A stretch of DNA of 14,672 bases from assembly GCA_022361535.1 (NCBI GenBank), contig JAKSAU010000713.1, forward strand, positions 1 to 14,672, in the 5' to 3' direction. Source of the stretch: Desulfobacterales bacterium (lineage in GTDB: Bacteria > Desulfobacterota > Desulfobacteria > Desulfobacterales > Desulfobacteraceae). This document shows positions 8,211 to 14,672 of the stretch, piece by piece. Each line of letters begins with the position of its first letter. Within the stretch, counting starts at the first letter, position 1. The position numbers and the translations under genes were made by a program. The notes under the pieces are model-generated. The model was not told the origin of the DNA. It ran no database searches and saw nothing but the letters and a program-made list of their open reading frames with translations.

Positions 8211-9080
8211 TTAACCGACAGTTTTTTGCTCTGCCCTGATATTGATGAAATTTCCAGTAAGCATAATAAGGCCGCCGGCAAAAACAAAGACATCCAAAGG
8301 TTCGTTGTAAAATAAAAATCCTACAAAGGCAATTAAGGGCAGACGTAAAAAATCCAGGGGAACAACCACTGTTGCAGGAGCCACTTTCAAAGCCCTGGCC
8401 ATGCAGTAGTGGCCGGACAGGGCCGTGATACCCACAAGAAATATCCAGAAGTACAACCGGGGTCCCGGTGTCTGCCATTGGTTTAGGGACAGTACAAGCC
8501 CCATGGGGAGCTGGATCATGGTCATATAAAAAAGAATGGACAAAGGGGTATCTGTCAGGGTTATTTTTTTGGTCAGGGTATGGGAAAGGGCATAGCAGAC
8601 GGCACCGATAAGAACCGCCAGGGATGCTGTGCTCATAATCCCCATGCCAGGCCTTAAGATAATCAGCATGCCCACAAGTCCCATGCAAATAGCTGCAACC
8701 CTAGGCCGGGTTATTCTTTCTTTCAATAAAATGACAGCCAGGACAGCTGTCCATACCGGCAGGGTAAACTCTATGGCAAAAACTTCAGCCAAAGAGATAT
8801 ACGCGATTCCGTAAAACCAGCCGAACTGTCCGCCAAAATGGGCAATATTTCTTGCCAGGTGCAAAGAAAAATTTTTCGTGGCAAGGGTGGCCCGTCCTGT
8901 TTTAATGGCAAGGATACCAATGATTGCTAAACCGACCAGGCTTCTGAAAAAAAGGATCTGGAACGTGGTAAGGTCGGTGGATAATTGCCTGCCGGCAACA
9001 GCCATGGCAGCAAAGGAAAAAAGAGTGCCGGTCATCCACAGGCTTGCATGGATGACCGGGTGAAAAGAACCGGATGTCAT
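8211..9080 (-). CDS. EamA-family (DMT superfamily) permease
   Basis: An integral inner-membrane protein of about 289 residues with roughly ten hydrophobic helices in two homologous halves, the normal architecture of drug/metabolite transporters. Each half shows the EamA hallmark of a pore helix ending in a short acidic loop: AEVFAIEFTLPVWTAVLAVI then LLKERIT (about 99-125), and VVVPLDFLRLPLIAFVGFLF then YNEPLD (about 239-264). Substrate is unknown; family members export amino acids, metabolites or drugs, and some import S-adenosylmethionine. Two adjacent ATGs exist (9083 and 9080). CCTCC (minus-strand GGAGG) at 9087-9091 gives 3 nt and 6 nt spacing, so 9080 is preferred. It is the first gene of a probable two-gene operon with the TesB thioesterase. 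Confidence 0.93.
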   Translation of the reverse strand: MTSGSFHPVIHASLWMTGTLFSFAAMAVAGRQLSTDLTTFQILFFRSLVGLAIIGILAIKTGRATLATKNFSLHLARNIAHFGGQFGWFYGIAYISLAEVFAIEFTLPVWTAVLAVILLKERITRPRVAAICMGLVGMLIILRPGMGIMSTASLAVLIGAVCYALSHTLTKKITLTDTPLSILFYMTMIQLPMGLVLSLNQWQTPGPRLYFWIFLVGITALSGHYCMARALKVAPATVVVPLDFLRLPLIAFVGFLFYNEPLDVFVFAGGLIMLTGNFINIRAEQKTVG

Positions 9081-9183
9081 CATCAGCCTCCTTGAATAAG
9101 AATCTGTCAGTCATACTGATAAAAAACCGATCTCTTTTCAAGAGGAGATGAAAATAATTAAGGTGATCGTATAGACAAAGAGC

Positions 9184-9261
9184 GGCTCGTTTGTCCTAAG
9201 AAACGGCTGCCGAATTTTTTTAAAAATCCGCCTGATGCCTTTTTCTTAGGATAAACGAGCC
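9184..9261. repeat. Intergenic hairpin element, repeat copy 2
   Basis: Outer 20-nt arms GGCTCGTTTGTCCTAAGAAA (9184-9203) and its complement (9242-9261) match at 19 of 20 positions. The inner part continues as an imperfect stem, GGCTGCCGAATTTTT against AAAAATCCGCCTGATGCC, so the whole 78-nt element can fold back. It sits between the SDR and EamA genes, both on the minus strand. No T-run follows the outer stem, so it is not a classical terminator. Its core is shared with the copies at 6003 and 12495. Confidence 0.8.
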
Positions 9262-9309
9262 TATGTACCAATTATGATGGTTGCCAAAAAATAATTTCCG
9301 GACTCGGAT

Positions 9310-10095
9310 TTATGCCAGGCCGCCGCCGTCTACTGTCAGGTTTGTTCCGGTAATCCACGCAGACATGGGGCTCGCAAAGAAAAGAACAGCATTGGCTACG
9401 TCGTATGGCTGACCAACACGGTTTAAAGGACGGTCTGCCGCTTCCTCCATAAAAGAAGCGTCATCCTGGCCAAGTTGTTTTGCTTCGTCGTGAAGAAGAG
9501 GGGTATCAATGTCACCGGGGCTCACAGAGTTCACCCTGATATTCTGGGGACCGTGGTCGATGGCCATGGCACGGGTCATATTTACGATGCCGCCTTTGGC
9601 TGCACAATAAGACACTGCTTTGCCTCCGCCTTTAAGACCCCAGCCTGACCCGGTGTTGATGATGCTGCCGCCACCGTTTTTGGCCATTACCGGAACGGTA
9701 TATTTTGACAGCAGAAAAGCCCCCTTTAAAGTGACGTCAATGACCAGATTCCACTCGTTTTCATCCAGGTCTTCGACTGTTTTTCTACGGATTACTCCGG
9801 CGTTGTTGAAAAGAATATCTATTCTGCCGTGTTCGCCAACCACAGCATCAACAGCTGTTCTGCAGTCCTGGTCTGATGTAATATTACAATGAATATATTC
9901 GGCCTTTCCCCCTTTTGACAGGATTGTCTCAACCGCTTTTCTGCCGTTAATCTCGTCTATATCCAGGATAATTGAGACCGCTCCTTTCATGGCCAAAAGT
10001 TCTGCCGTACCGTATCCGATCCCTGATGATCCTCCTGATATTAGGGCAACTTTTCCGCTCAAGTCTAAAATGGCATCTGTGTGGTTATTGCACAT
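9310..10095 (-). CDS. SDR-family NAD(P)-dependent oxidoreductase
   Basis: A 261-residue classical short-chain dehydrogenase/reductase. Visible elements are the cofactor motif GGSSGIG (21-27), an Asp at the end of strand 2 (D45 in IILDID, favouring NAD over NADP), NNAG (97-100), catalytic Ser150, Tyr163 and Lys167 (YCAAK), and the PGDIDTPL loop (193-200). The C-terminus ends in the usual TNLTVDGGG. The active site is complete and length is normal. The substrate could be a 3-hydroxyacyl-CoA, a sugar or another secondary alcohol; the sequence does not decide. AGGAG lies 7 nt before the ATG. A 335-nt gap upstream and a 226-nt gap with a hairpin downstream suggest it is transcribed alone or loosely with its neighbours. 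Confidence 0.94.
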   Translation of the reverse strand: MCNNHTDAILDLSGKVALISGGSSGIGYGTAELLAMKGAVSIILDIDEINGRKAVETILSKGGKAEYIHCNITSDQDCRTAVDAVVGEHGRIDILFNNAGVIRRKTVEDLDENEWNLVIDVTLKGAFLLSKYTVPVMAKNGGGSIINTGSGWGLKGGGKAVSYCAAKGGIVNMTRAMAIDHGPQNIRVNSVSPGDIDTPLLHDEAKQLGQDDASFMEEAADRPLNRVGQPYDVANAVLFFASPMSAWITGTNLTVDGGGLA

Positions 10096-10430
10096 TCATT
10101 TTCTCCTATTTTCTCGCCCGTAAAATTCGTGCGGTATTATTGTTTAAAAGTCCATAAGGTTTTAGCAACCCGCGTGCCATGGTACTGCGAATTAATGGAT
10201 ATAAACGGGAAACGCTTTAAGACCAATGGATTTAAGAGTTAGTAACCGGTCTTTAACCAAAAAACAAGGGGGTAGGTGAGCAGTTTTTGTTTTACTGCGC
10301 TTGCAAAATTGGGAGAGTTAGCTGTTAAAATATCTTAAAATCCAGGCGGATAGGCAATGTGTCAAACTTGTCAACAGTATGTCAAGACTGTCAAGCAAAG
10401 CTTTTATTCCTCCTTTTATCTGTCGGTGAG
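10096..10430. other. Intergenic region between SDR and M24-protein genes
   Basis: This 335-nt gap holds no credible gene. Its main structure is the TTGACA direct-repeat array at 10360-10394. There is also a weak GCAGT/ACTGC hairpin around 10280-10298 and a distant AAGACC/GGTCTT pair near 10220-10255. I see no terminator for the M24 gene, so readthrough toward the SDR gene is possible. The region should also contain the SDR promoter. Confidence 0.6.
10360..10394 (-). promoter_or_regulatory. Four-fold TTGACA direct-repeat array
   Basis: TGTCAA occurs on the plus strand at 10360, 10369, 10380 and 10389, giving TTGACA four times on the minus strand. Start-to-start steps are 9, 11 and 9 nt, so pairs recur every 20 nt, about two helical turns. 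It lies 265-300 nt upstream of the minus-strand SDR start. It may be an operator array, overlapping -35 boxes of promoters reading toward the SDR gene, or both. No strong -10 box is obvious at the right distance. Confidence 0.45.
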
Positions 10431-11657
10431 TCAGGCCTTGCGCGAAAGGTGATTGACCACAAGGGCCTTTGCTTTGTCTATAAAAGAGGCTTTTCTTTTT
10501 ATGGTTAATTGATCCAATGTCCGGGGCGCCTGGGTCAGGGTGGTATTGCCTTTCCGGGTTACCAGGATCGTGTCAGAAAACCGGAATCCGCCTAATCCTT
10601 CCAAGTATATGCCCGGTTCAATGCTAAATACCATTCCCGGTTTGATCTCATGATCATAACCTTCGGCCAGAAACGGGGCTTCATGGTTGGTGACCCCAAA
10701 GCTGTGTCCGGTTCTGTGCAAAAGATTGTCCTCGTATCCTTTGGATTTAAGGAGCTCATTTACCTTGATATCTACTTCTGACATCAGGTTTCCAGGCCTT
10801 GTTAAATCATAAGCCAGAGCCCTTGCTTCAAGCATGTCATCAAAAGGACATTTTGCGGCTTCAGGAACATGGTTGATAAAAAAGGTGCGTTCTACTTCAG
10901 CACCGTATCCGTTGGCTGTACCGCTGGCAATTGAAACATGGGGGCCGCCCTGGGTGAATGTCATGAAAACATCGGTAAAATTATGCGGATCGTGGGATAG
11001 CTCCGGGGGCTGGGCAATGGCGGCAAACTTTGTGTTCAACAGATTTGAATTGGGGTTGTTTAAAAGCAATTTTTTGGTAATGGCTGCTGTTGCTTTAGAA
11101 TGCACCTCCACGATCATCCTGCCGGGCCGGGCCGCATCAAGAAGTTGGGCGTGGGCCTGGCTGACCAGTTTGCTGGTGTATGCAATCCTGCCGATCTCAT
11201 AATCACTTTTTATCATGCGAACGTTGTCAACAATATCTGTTTCAATTAGGGTGGCAGCTACGTTTTTTGCGATAAAAACGGGGCATGTGCTCTCAATACC
11301 GACCCTGTGTTTCGGTGCAAGAACGTCATTGAGGCGGTCTGACCATTGCTGCCCTTTGGGAGCCGGGAATTCAAAGTAATGAAGGTAGTTGAGTTTGCCA
11401 ACGGAGCGGATTCTGACATGGGGCTCCTCTAATTTGGGCATCAGGAATACAGGGGTACCTGATGATGGTACCAAAAGAATAAAGGGTCGTTCATGGACAT
11501 AGTTGGCAAAATTGGTCAGGTAAAAAATATTGTCCGGGTTGAAAACCAGGTAAAAATCCAGGTCCAGGGTCTTTAATTGTTCTTGTACCCGGTTCAGACG
11601 TTTTGTGATTTCATCTTCTGTGGGATGGGACGATATTGGCGTGATAGAGTTTGTCAT
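10431..11657 (-). CDS. M24-family (pita-bread fold) hydrolase, creatinase/prolidase-like, with altered metal site
   Basis: A 408-residue cytoplasmic protein. Residues about 15-150 form a creatinase N-terminal domain (FNPDNIFYLTNFANYV, 39-54) and about 155-375 the pita-bread catalytic domain. Conserved elements are RTGHSFG (315-321, His318), HEAPF (325-329), GMVFSIEPGIY (341-351, Glu347) and GGFRFSD (356-362). The two usual metal-binding aspartates align with Ala244 and Glu254 (IASGTANGYGAEVERTF), and the final glutamate aligns with Ser361. With three of five ligands changed, a normal two-metal Xaa-Pro aminopeptidase is unlikely; metal-free relatives such as creatinase or ectoine hydrolase are better models, though substrate is unknown. 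AAGGAG lies 7 nt before the ATG. The TetR gene ends 31 nt upstream on the same strand, so the two are probably one operon. Confidence 0.88.
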   Translation of the reverse strand: MTNSITPISSHPTEDEITKRLNRVQEQLKTLDLDFYLVFNPDNIFYLTNFANYVHERPFILLVPSSGTPVFLMPKLEEPHVRIRSVGKLNYLHYFEFPAPKGQQWSDRLNDVLAPKHRVGIESTCPVFIAKNVAATLIETDIVDNVRMIKSDYEIGRIAYTSKLVSQAHAQLLDAARPGRMIVEVHSKATAAITKKLLLNNPNSNLLNTKFAAIAQPPELSHDPHNFTDVFMTFTQGGPHVSIASGTANGYGAEVERTFFINHVPEAAKCPFDDMLEARALAYDLTRPGNLMSEVDIKVNELLKSKGYEDNLLHRTGHSFGVTNHEAPFLAEGYDHEIKPGMVFSIEPGIYLEGLGGFRFSDTILVTRKGNTTLTQAPRTLDQLTIKRKASFIDKAKALVVNHLSRKA

Positions 11658-11688
11658 TGAAGTGCTCCTTAATAATATTTTGGAACTC

Positions 11689-12387
11689 TTATTCGGTTTC
11701 CATGCCCAAACGGTGGATCAATTCCCTGATCTGGTGGTCGAAGAATCCGGCCTTGTCCTGGATAAATGGTTCCAGCCTGCCGGATATTTCCATGGATATC
11801 ATCCCGTGTACAAGGCAGGCGCCATTGATCAGCGCACGGATTGATTCTGGGGGAATGTTGCCAAATTCATTTTTTGCTGACGAGAGTCCTTTTGAAAGGT
11901 AGCTGATTTCTTCAGGAACTGTTGTTTCAGGTGGTTGGACCTGGTCCATTTCCCACGCATTTTGATATATGTCTATAAAGATGGTGTATACTTTTTCTGC
12001 CTCCCTTTTTACCTGATCGTCAGACGGATCAAATCCGTATACCGGCCGTCCGGCAAAAAGAGTAAACATATTAGGGTTGTCAATTGCCCATTTCCTGTAA
12101 GCGGTAAAGATTCGGCAAAGAATTATACCAGGTTGTTTTGACGGGCAGGTGTCCCTGGCCGTTTCAAGGGCAGAGCGAAAGGATGCATATGCATCGAGTA
12201 TCAGATCTTTAATCAGGGCATCCCTGCTTTTATAGTATCTGTAAAAACCGGGCGGAGTCATGCCCATCTGTTTTGCAAGCCCGTTTACAGTCAGTTTATC
12301 TATGCCATTTTTTGAAACAGTTTCCCATGACAGTGCCTTGATTTCATCCAATGTCATTTGCCTTATTCGCTCTCGCCTTGTGATCAT
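11689..12387 (-). CDS. TetR/AcrR-family transcriptional regulator
   Basis: A 232-residue repressor-type protein. The N-terminal helix-turn-helix spans about residues 10-58, with LTVNGLAKQMGMTPPGFYRY (32-51) as the recognition unit. The ligand-binding half contains YRKWAIDNPNMFTLFAGRP (96-114), characteristic of the TetR C-terminal 'WHG' type domain. Members respond to small hydrophobic ligands or acyl-CoAs; the effector here is unknown. It is the first gene of a probable operon with the M24 hydrolase. Its ribosome binding site is weak (AGGT about 8 nt before the ATG). The upstream region carries paired TTAACNNTAGTT motifs that are good candidates for autoregulation. Confidence 0.93.
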   Translation of the reverse strand: MITRRERIRQMTLDEIKALSWETVSKNGIDKLTVNGLAKQMGMTPPGFYRYYKSRDALIKDLILDAYASFRSALETARDTCPSKQPGIILCRIFTAYRKWAIDNPNMFTLFAGRPVYGFDPSDDQVKREAEKVYTIFIDIYQNAWEMDQVQPPETTVPEEISYLSKGLSSAKNEFGNIPPESIRALINGACLVHGMISMEISGRLEPFIQDKAGFFDHQIRELIHRLGMETE

Positions 12388-12400
12388 AAAATTACCTATC

Positions 12401-12450
12401 TTAACTTTAGTTAATAATATTAACTAATATGAATATTATTAACGATAGTT
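12401..12450. promoter_or_regulatory. Candidate TetR operator region
   Basis: TTAACTTTAGTT (12401-12412) and TTAACGATAGTT (12439-12450) are direct copies of TTAACNNTAGTT, 38 nt apart. The first is also a perfect 14-bp palindrome, TTAACT-TT-AGTTAA (12401-12414). Between them TTAATAATATT (12411-12421) and AATATTATTAA (12432-12442) form a perfect 11-bp inverted repeat with a 10-nt spacer. The cluster lies 14-63 nt upstream of the TetR start codon, the usual place for an autoregulatory operator. Confidence 0.6.
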
Positions 12451-12494
12451 GTCAAGGAAAATATGTGGCAAGACTACGGCTTTTAAAGCCATCG

Positions 12495-12631
12495 GAACTG
12501 TCATCCCGGAAAGCACTGCCGATTTTTTCATCGCTTTTTAAAGTTACGATTCAGATATGACGTACAAAGCTTTTCACAGAAGTTTGGTCTATAATAAAAA
12601 CGGCTGAAGTCCTTATCCGTGATGACAGTTC
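12495..12631. repeat. Long-range hairpin element, repeat copy 3
   Basis: GAACTGTCATC (12495-12505) is exactly complementary to GATGACAGTTC (12621-12631). The match extends inward with two mismatches through CCGGAAA/TTATCCG. Inside each arm is a core like that of copy 2: AGCACTGCCGATTTTTT on the left, and on the right, read on the minus strand, AAGGACTTCAGCCGTTTTTA, comparable with AAGGCATCAGGCGGATTTTTA in copy 2. The loop is about 60 nt. It lies between the divergent TetR and MoxR genes. Confidence 0.6.
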
Positions 12632-12741
12632 TTCAATTCATATTTACATGCATTTGTCCAGAAAATCATAGGCTTGCCCTTTGACTATATTATTGGTATT
12701 TAAATGTATTTAGAAATGTGAACATGAAAAGAGGTTTGAGA

Positions 12742-13653
12742 ATGTCGTTTAATAGTGTGTCAGATGTTCAGGTTCAGTTGCAGGGATCCGGCTATATTCC
12801 TTCCAGGGAAATTGCCACCATTGTTTATCTGGCACAGGAGGCTGATAAACCCATGCTGGTTGAGGGACCTGCCGGTGTTGGTAAAACCGAACTTGCCAAA
12901 TCAGTAGCCCAGTGCCTTGGCAGGGATATGATTCGTTTGCAGTGCTATGAAGGCCTGGATGAATCCAAGGCTTTATATGAATGGGCCTATGCAAAGCAAC
13001 TTCTCTATACCCAGATGCTTAAAGAAAAAATCAGCGATGTTGTTTCTGCAAGTGCCTCTCTGGCTCAGGCTGTAGATGAAATTGCCCAGCATGAAGATGC
13101 CTTTTTTTCTGACCGGTTCATACAGACACGCCCGCTGCTTGCAGCTATCACGGCTGATGATCCTGTGGCTTTGCTGGTGGATGAGATTGATAAGTCCGAT
13201 CCTGAATTTGAGGCCTTTTTGCTTGAACTGCTTTCAGATTTCCAGGTGACCATACCGGAGTTGGGTACTATCCGTGCCAAAACCCGTCCATTTGTCTTTT
13301 TGACTTCCAACAACTACAGGGACATGAGCGACGCATTAAAAAGACGCTGCATCCACATCTATATTGATTATCCGGATATGGAAACTGAAAAAAGGATTGT
13401 TGCTGAAAAACTGCCAGGTATCGGAGAGCGCTTATTGGAGCAGGTTGTTTCTGCGGTGGCCCGTATCCGGGAACTGGATCTAAAGAAAAAACCATGCATT
13501 TCTGAAACCATTGACTGGGCCAATTCCCTTATGATTCTTCAAAAGGATTCATTAACCCCTGATGTCCTGGACCAGACGTTAAATACCCTTTGCAAGCACA
13601 AAGCAGACTATGCTGTGGTCAGAACCCGAATCCGGGAACTGGTCGGTGCCTGA
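12742..13653 (+). CDS. MoxR-type AAA+ ATPase (CoxD-like)
   Basis: A 303-residue cytoplasmic AAA+ ATPase of the MoxR group, which act as chaperones that remodel or activate enzymes, often by helping cofactor insertion. Walker A is GPAGVGKT (42-49), Walker B LLVDEID (144-150), sensor 1 TSNN (188-191), and the probable arginine finger lies in LKRRC (199-203). A helical lid follows to the C-terminus. GTG at 12718 and ATG at 12724 are in frame, but AGAGG at 12730-12734 is well placed for the ATG at 12742, so the shorter form is preferred. It is followed after 8 nt by a VWA-domain gene, the standard MoxR partner. Size and partner resemble CoxD/CoxE of carbon monoxide dehydrogenase maturation, but no client enzyme is in the window, so a specific role is not claimed. 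Confidence 0.93.
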   Translation: MSFNSVSDVQVQLQGSGYIPSREIATIVYLAQEADKPMLVEGPAGVGKTELAKSVAQCLGRDMIRLQCYEGLDESKALYEWAYAKQLLYTQMLKEKISDVVSASASLAQAVDEIAQHEDAFFSDRFIQTRPLLAAITADDPVALLVDEIDKSDPEFEAFLLELLSDFQVTIPELGTIRAKTRPFVFLTSNNYRDMSDALKRRCIHIYIDYPDMETEKRIVAEKLPGIGERLLEQVVSAVARIRELDLKKKPCISETIDWANSLMILQKDSLTPDVLDQTLNTLCKHKADYAVVRTRIRELVGA

Positions 13654-13661
13654 TTTGTAAC

Positions 13662-14672
13662 GTGGAAGATCTGCTGCTTGAATTCACTGCCTGCTGCCGA
13701 ACCAACGGCATGCGCGTATCAACGGCTGAGGTTCTTGATTGCCTTTCCCAACTCGACTTAAGCGGTCCTTATGATGAAGCCGTTTTTCATACGATTTTAA
13801 GGGCCAATTTCGCAAAAAGCCGTCGTGAGCAGGATGCGTTTGAACGGCTTTATGCACTGTTTTTTCGGGAAATGAAAAAAGAAGAACTTGCTCTGCCTCA
13901 AACCGATAGTAAAGCCATTGATTCAGAAAAAGATCATGATCGGCAACTCGACACCGGTTTGACTGATGCTTTTTTGGCCATGGAAGGCCAGGAGCAGAGT
14001 AGCGATTTAGACCAGGCACTCATGGATTTTATGCAGGGAGACCCAAAAGCCTTTATCCAGGCAGTACATCAGATCCATGATCAGGAAACCCAAGCCGTAC
14101 AGGCCGTGAAATCCAATTTGGGTCAATTAACAGGGCGCCTGGAGGTGATGCTGGCTATCAATAAGATGAAACAGCGGGTGGTGCAGTTTTTAGGCAACCC
14201 GGATTCGCCGGTCGATCCGAGGGATGCCCTCCGAATGGAAGACTTTGCAAGCCAGCGCCTTGAAAAGGCCCTTTCTTTTTTAAATGACGATCCCAGGCCG
14301 GACAATGCAGGCCTTCGCTCTGCCGGGTCTGGGGAACAAAGATACCCGAGCTTGGGAGAGGTCCCGTTTTCCAATCTGACTCATGATGAGATGGTCCGGG
14401 TCCAGGATGTGGTTGACCAATGGGTGAGAAAACTTGAAGAAATATCTACCTTAAGATTTGCTGCAGCCAGAAAAGGAATGGTGGATGTGAAAAAAACCAT
14501 CCGGCGGTCAGGCAAATATCTGGGCGTACCTGTGGAGATAGTAAGAAAGAACCGTCCCTTGCGAAAAGGGAAAATCGTCACCTTATGCGATGTGTCAGGT
14601 TCGGTCTGGTCTACGGCCAGATTCATGCTAAATATCCTCTACTCCCTCCAGGACTGTTTTGCACGGGTAAAA
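13662..14672 (+). CDS. VWA-domain CoxE-like protein, partial (3' end beyond window)
   Basis: An open frame of 337 codons from a GTG at 13662 runs unbroken to the window edge. Residues 1-70 are helical (EDLLLEFTACCRTNGMRVS). A charged, probably disordered and coiled middle follows (about 75-250). A von Willebrand factor A domain begins at about 304 with the MIDAS start DVSGS (310-314, in VTLCDVSGSVW). The N-terminal helical region followed by a VWA domain matches CoxE-like proteins, which pair with MoxR ATPases. The remaining VWA residues lie outside the window. The start is uncertain: no good ribosome binding site precedes the GTG, the next in-frame ATG is at 13710, and there is no upstream in-frame ATG or GTG nearby. 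The 8-nt gap after the MoxR stop suggests translational coupling. Confidence 0.9.
   Translation, partial: MEDLLLEFTACCRTNGMRVSTAEVLDCLSQLDLSGPYDEAVFHTILRANFAKSRREQDAFERLYALFFREMKKEELALPQTDSKAIDSEKDHDRQLDTGLTDAFLAMEGQEQSSDLDQALMDFMQGDPKAFIQAVHQIHDQETQAVQAVKSNLGQLTGRLEVMLAINKMKQRVVQFLGNPDSPVDPRDALRMEDFASQRLEKALSFLNDDPRPDNAGLRSAGSGEQRYPSLGEVPFSNLTHDEMVRVQDVVDQWVRKLEEISTLRFAAARKGMVDVKKTIRRSGKYLGVPVEIVRKNRPLRKGKIVTLCDVSGSVWSTARFMLNILYSLQDCFARVK

Larger units (their letters stand above)
12388..12741. other. Divergent intergenic region between TetR and MoxR genes
   Basis: This 354-nt region has three parts. At 12401-12450 are AT-rich inverted and direct repeats next to the TetR start. At 12495-12631 is a long hairpin-type repeat. 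At about 12660-12741 is the presumed MoxR promoter and leader. A TTGACT at 12681 or TTGCCC at 12674 could be -35 boxes, but the -10 match is poor in both cases. No gene is visible. Confidence 0.6.

Noticed and set aside
8191..8688. 165-residue minus-strand reading frame
   Set aside because: Out-of-frame shadow of the EamA permease, rich in Cys, His and Gly without domain character.
9184..9261. Hairpin considered as the SDR gene's rho-independent terminator
   Set aside because: No T-run follows the outer stem in the direction of transcription, and its core recurs at two other intergenic sites, so a repeat element explains it better.
10318..10398. Possible 26-residue leader peptide on the minus strand, TTG start after GGAGG at 10409-10413
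   Set aside because: TTG start, 10-nt spacing, and its sequence simply reads through the TTGACA repeats; no attenuator structure follows.
13684..14019. 111-residue minus-strand reading frame and the two frames after it (14123-14626)
   Set aside because: All are antisense to the continuous 337-codon VWA-protein frame, which has a clear MIDAS motif.

Overview
This window looks like chromosomal DNA from a sulfate-reducing or related anaerobic member of the Desulfobacterota (Desulfobacteraceae-like). I infer this from protein style only: a DUF3786-type protein, a cysteine-rich ferredoxin-like protein with an unusual CNCCxCCC motif, a long methyl-accepting chemotaxis protein, and acyl-CoA enzymes typical of complete-oxidising sulfate reducers. 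No rRNA, tRNA, CRISPR array, insertion sequence or prophage gene is visible, and the coding style is even throughout.

Layout. The left part (74-4831) runs on the plus strand: a DUF3786-like protein, an AMP-forming fatty-acyl-CoA ligase ending at a 40-bp perfect palindrome, and a chemoreceptor whose periplasmic region is a tandem duplication. A bidirectional hairpin terminator separates the chemoreceptor from a convergent GlxA-type AraC regulator on the minus strand (4904-5890). That regulator is divergent from a plus-strand Fe-S protein (6120-7271). The middle block (7286-12387) is entirely minus strand. In transcription order it holds a TetR regulator and an M24-fold hydrolase (31-nt gap, probably one operon), an SDR dehydrogenase, then an EamA permease and a TesB-type acyl-CoA thioesterase (49-nt gap, probably one operon). 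The right end (12742-14672) is plus strand: a MoxR-type AAA+ ATPase and, 8 nt downstream, a GTG-initiated CoxE-like VWA protein that is cut by the window edge.

How the genes may work together. The acyl-CoA ligase, TesB thioesterase, SDR and a TetR of the kind that often controls lipid genes suggest acyl-CoA turnover, but they do not form one operon. MoxR plus VWA is a well-known chaperone-like pair that activates or matures a client enzyme; the client is not in the window. The M24 protein lacks three of the five usual metal ligands, so it is more likely a creatinase-like hydrolase than a normal aminopeptidase.

The least ordinary non-coding signal is a dispersed intergenic repeat seen three times (6003-6035, 9184-9261, 12495-12631). 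It shares a core resembling GAAACGGCTGCCGAATTT, and two of the three copies are arms of long imperfect hairpins. Other notable non-coding signals are a paired TTAACNNTAGTT motif upstream of the TetR gene and a four-fold TTGACA array between the M24 and SDR genes.
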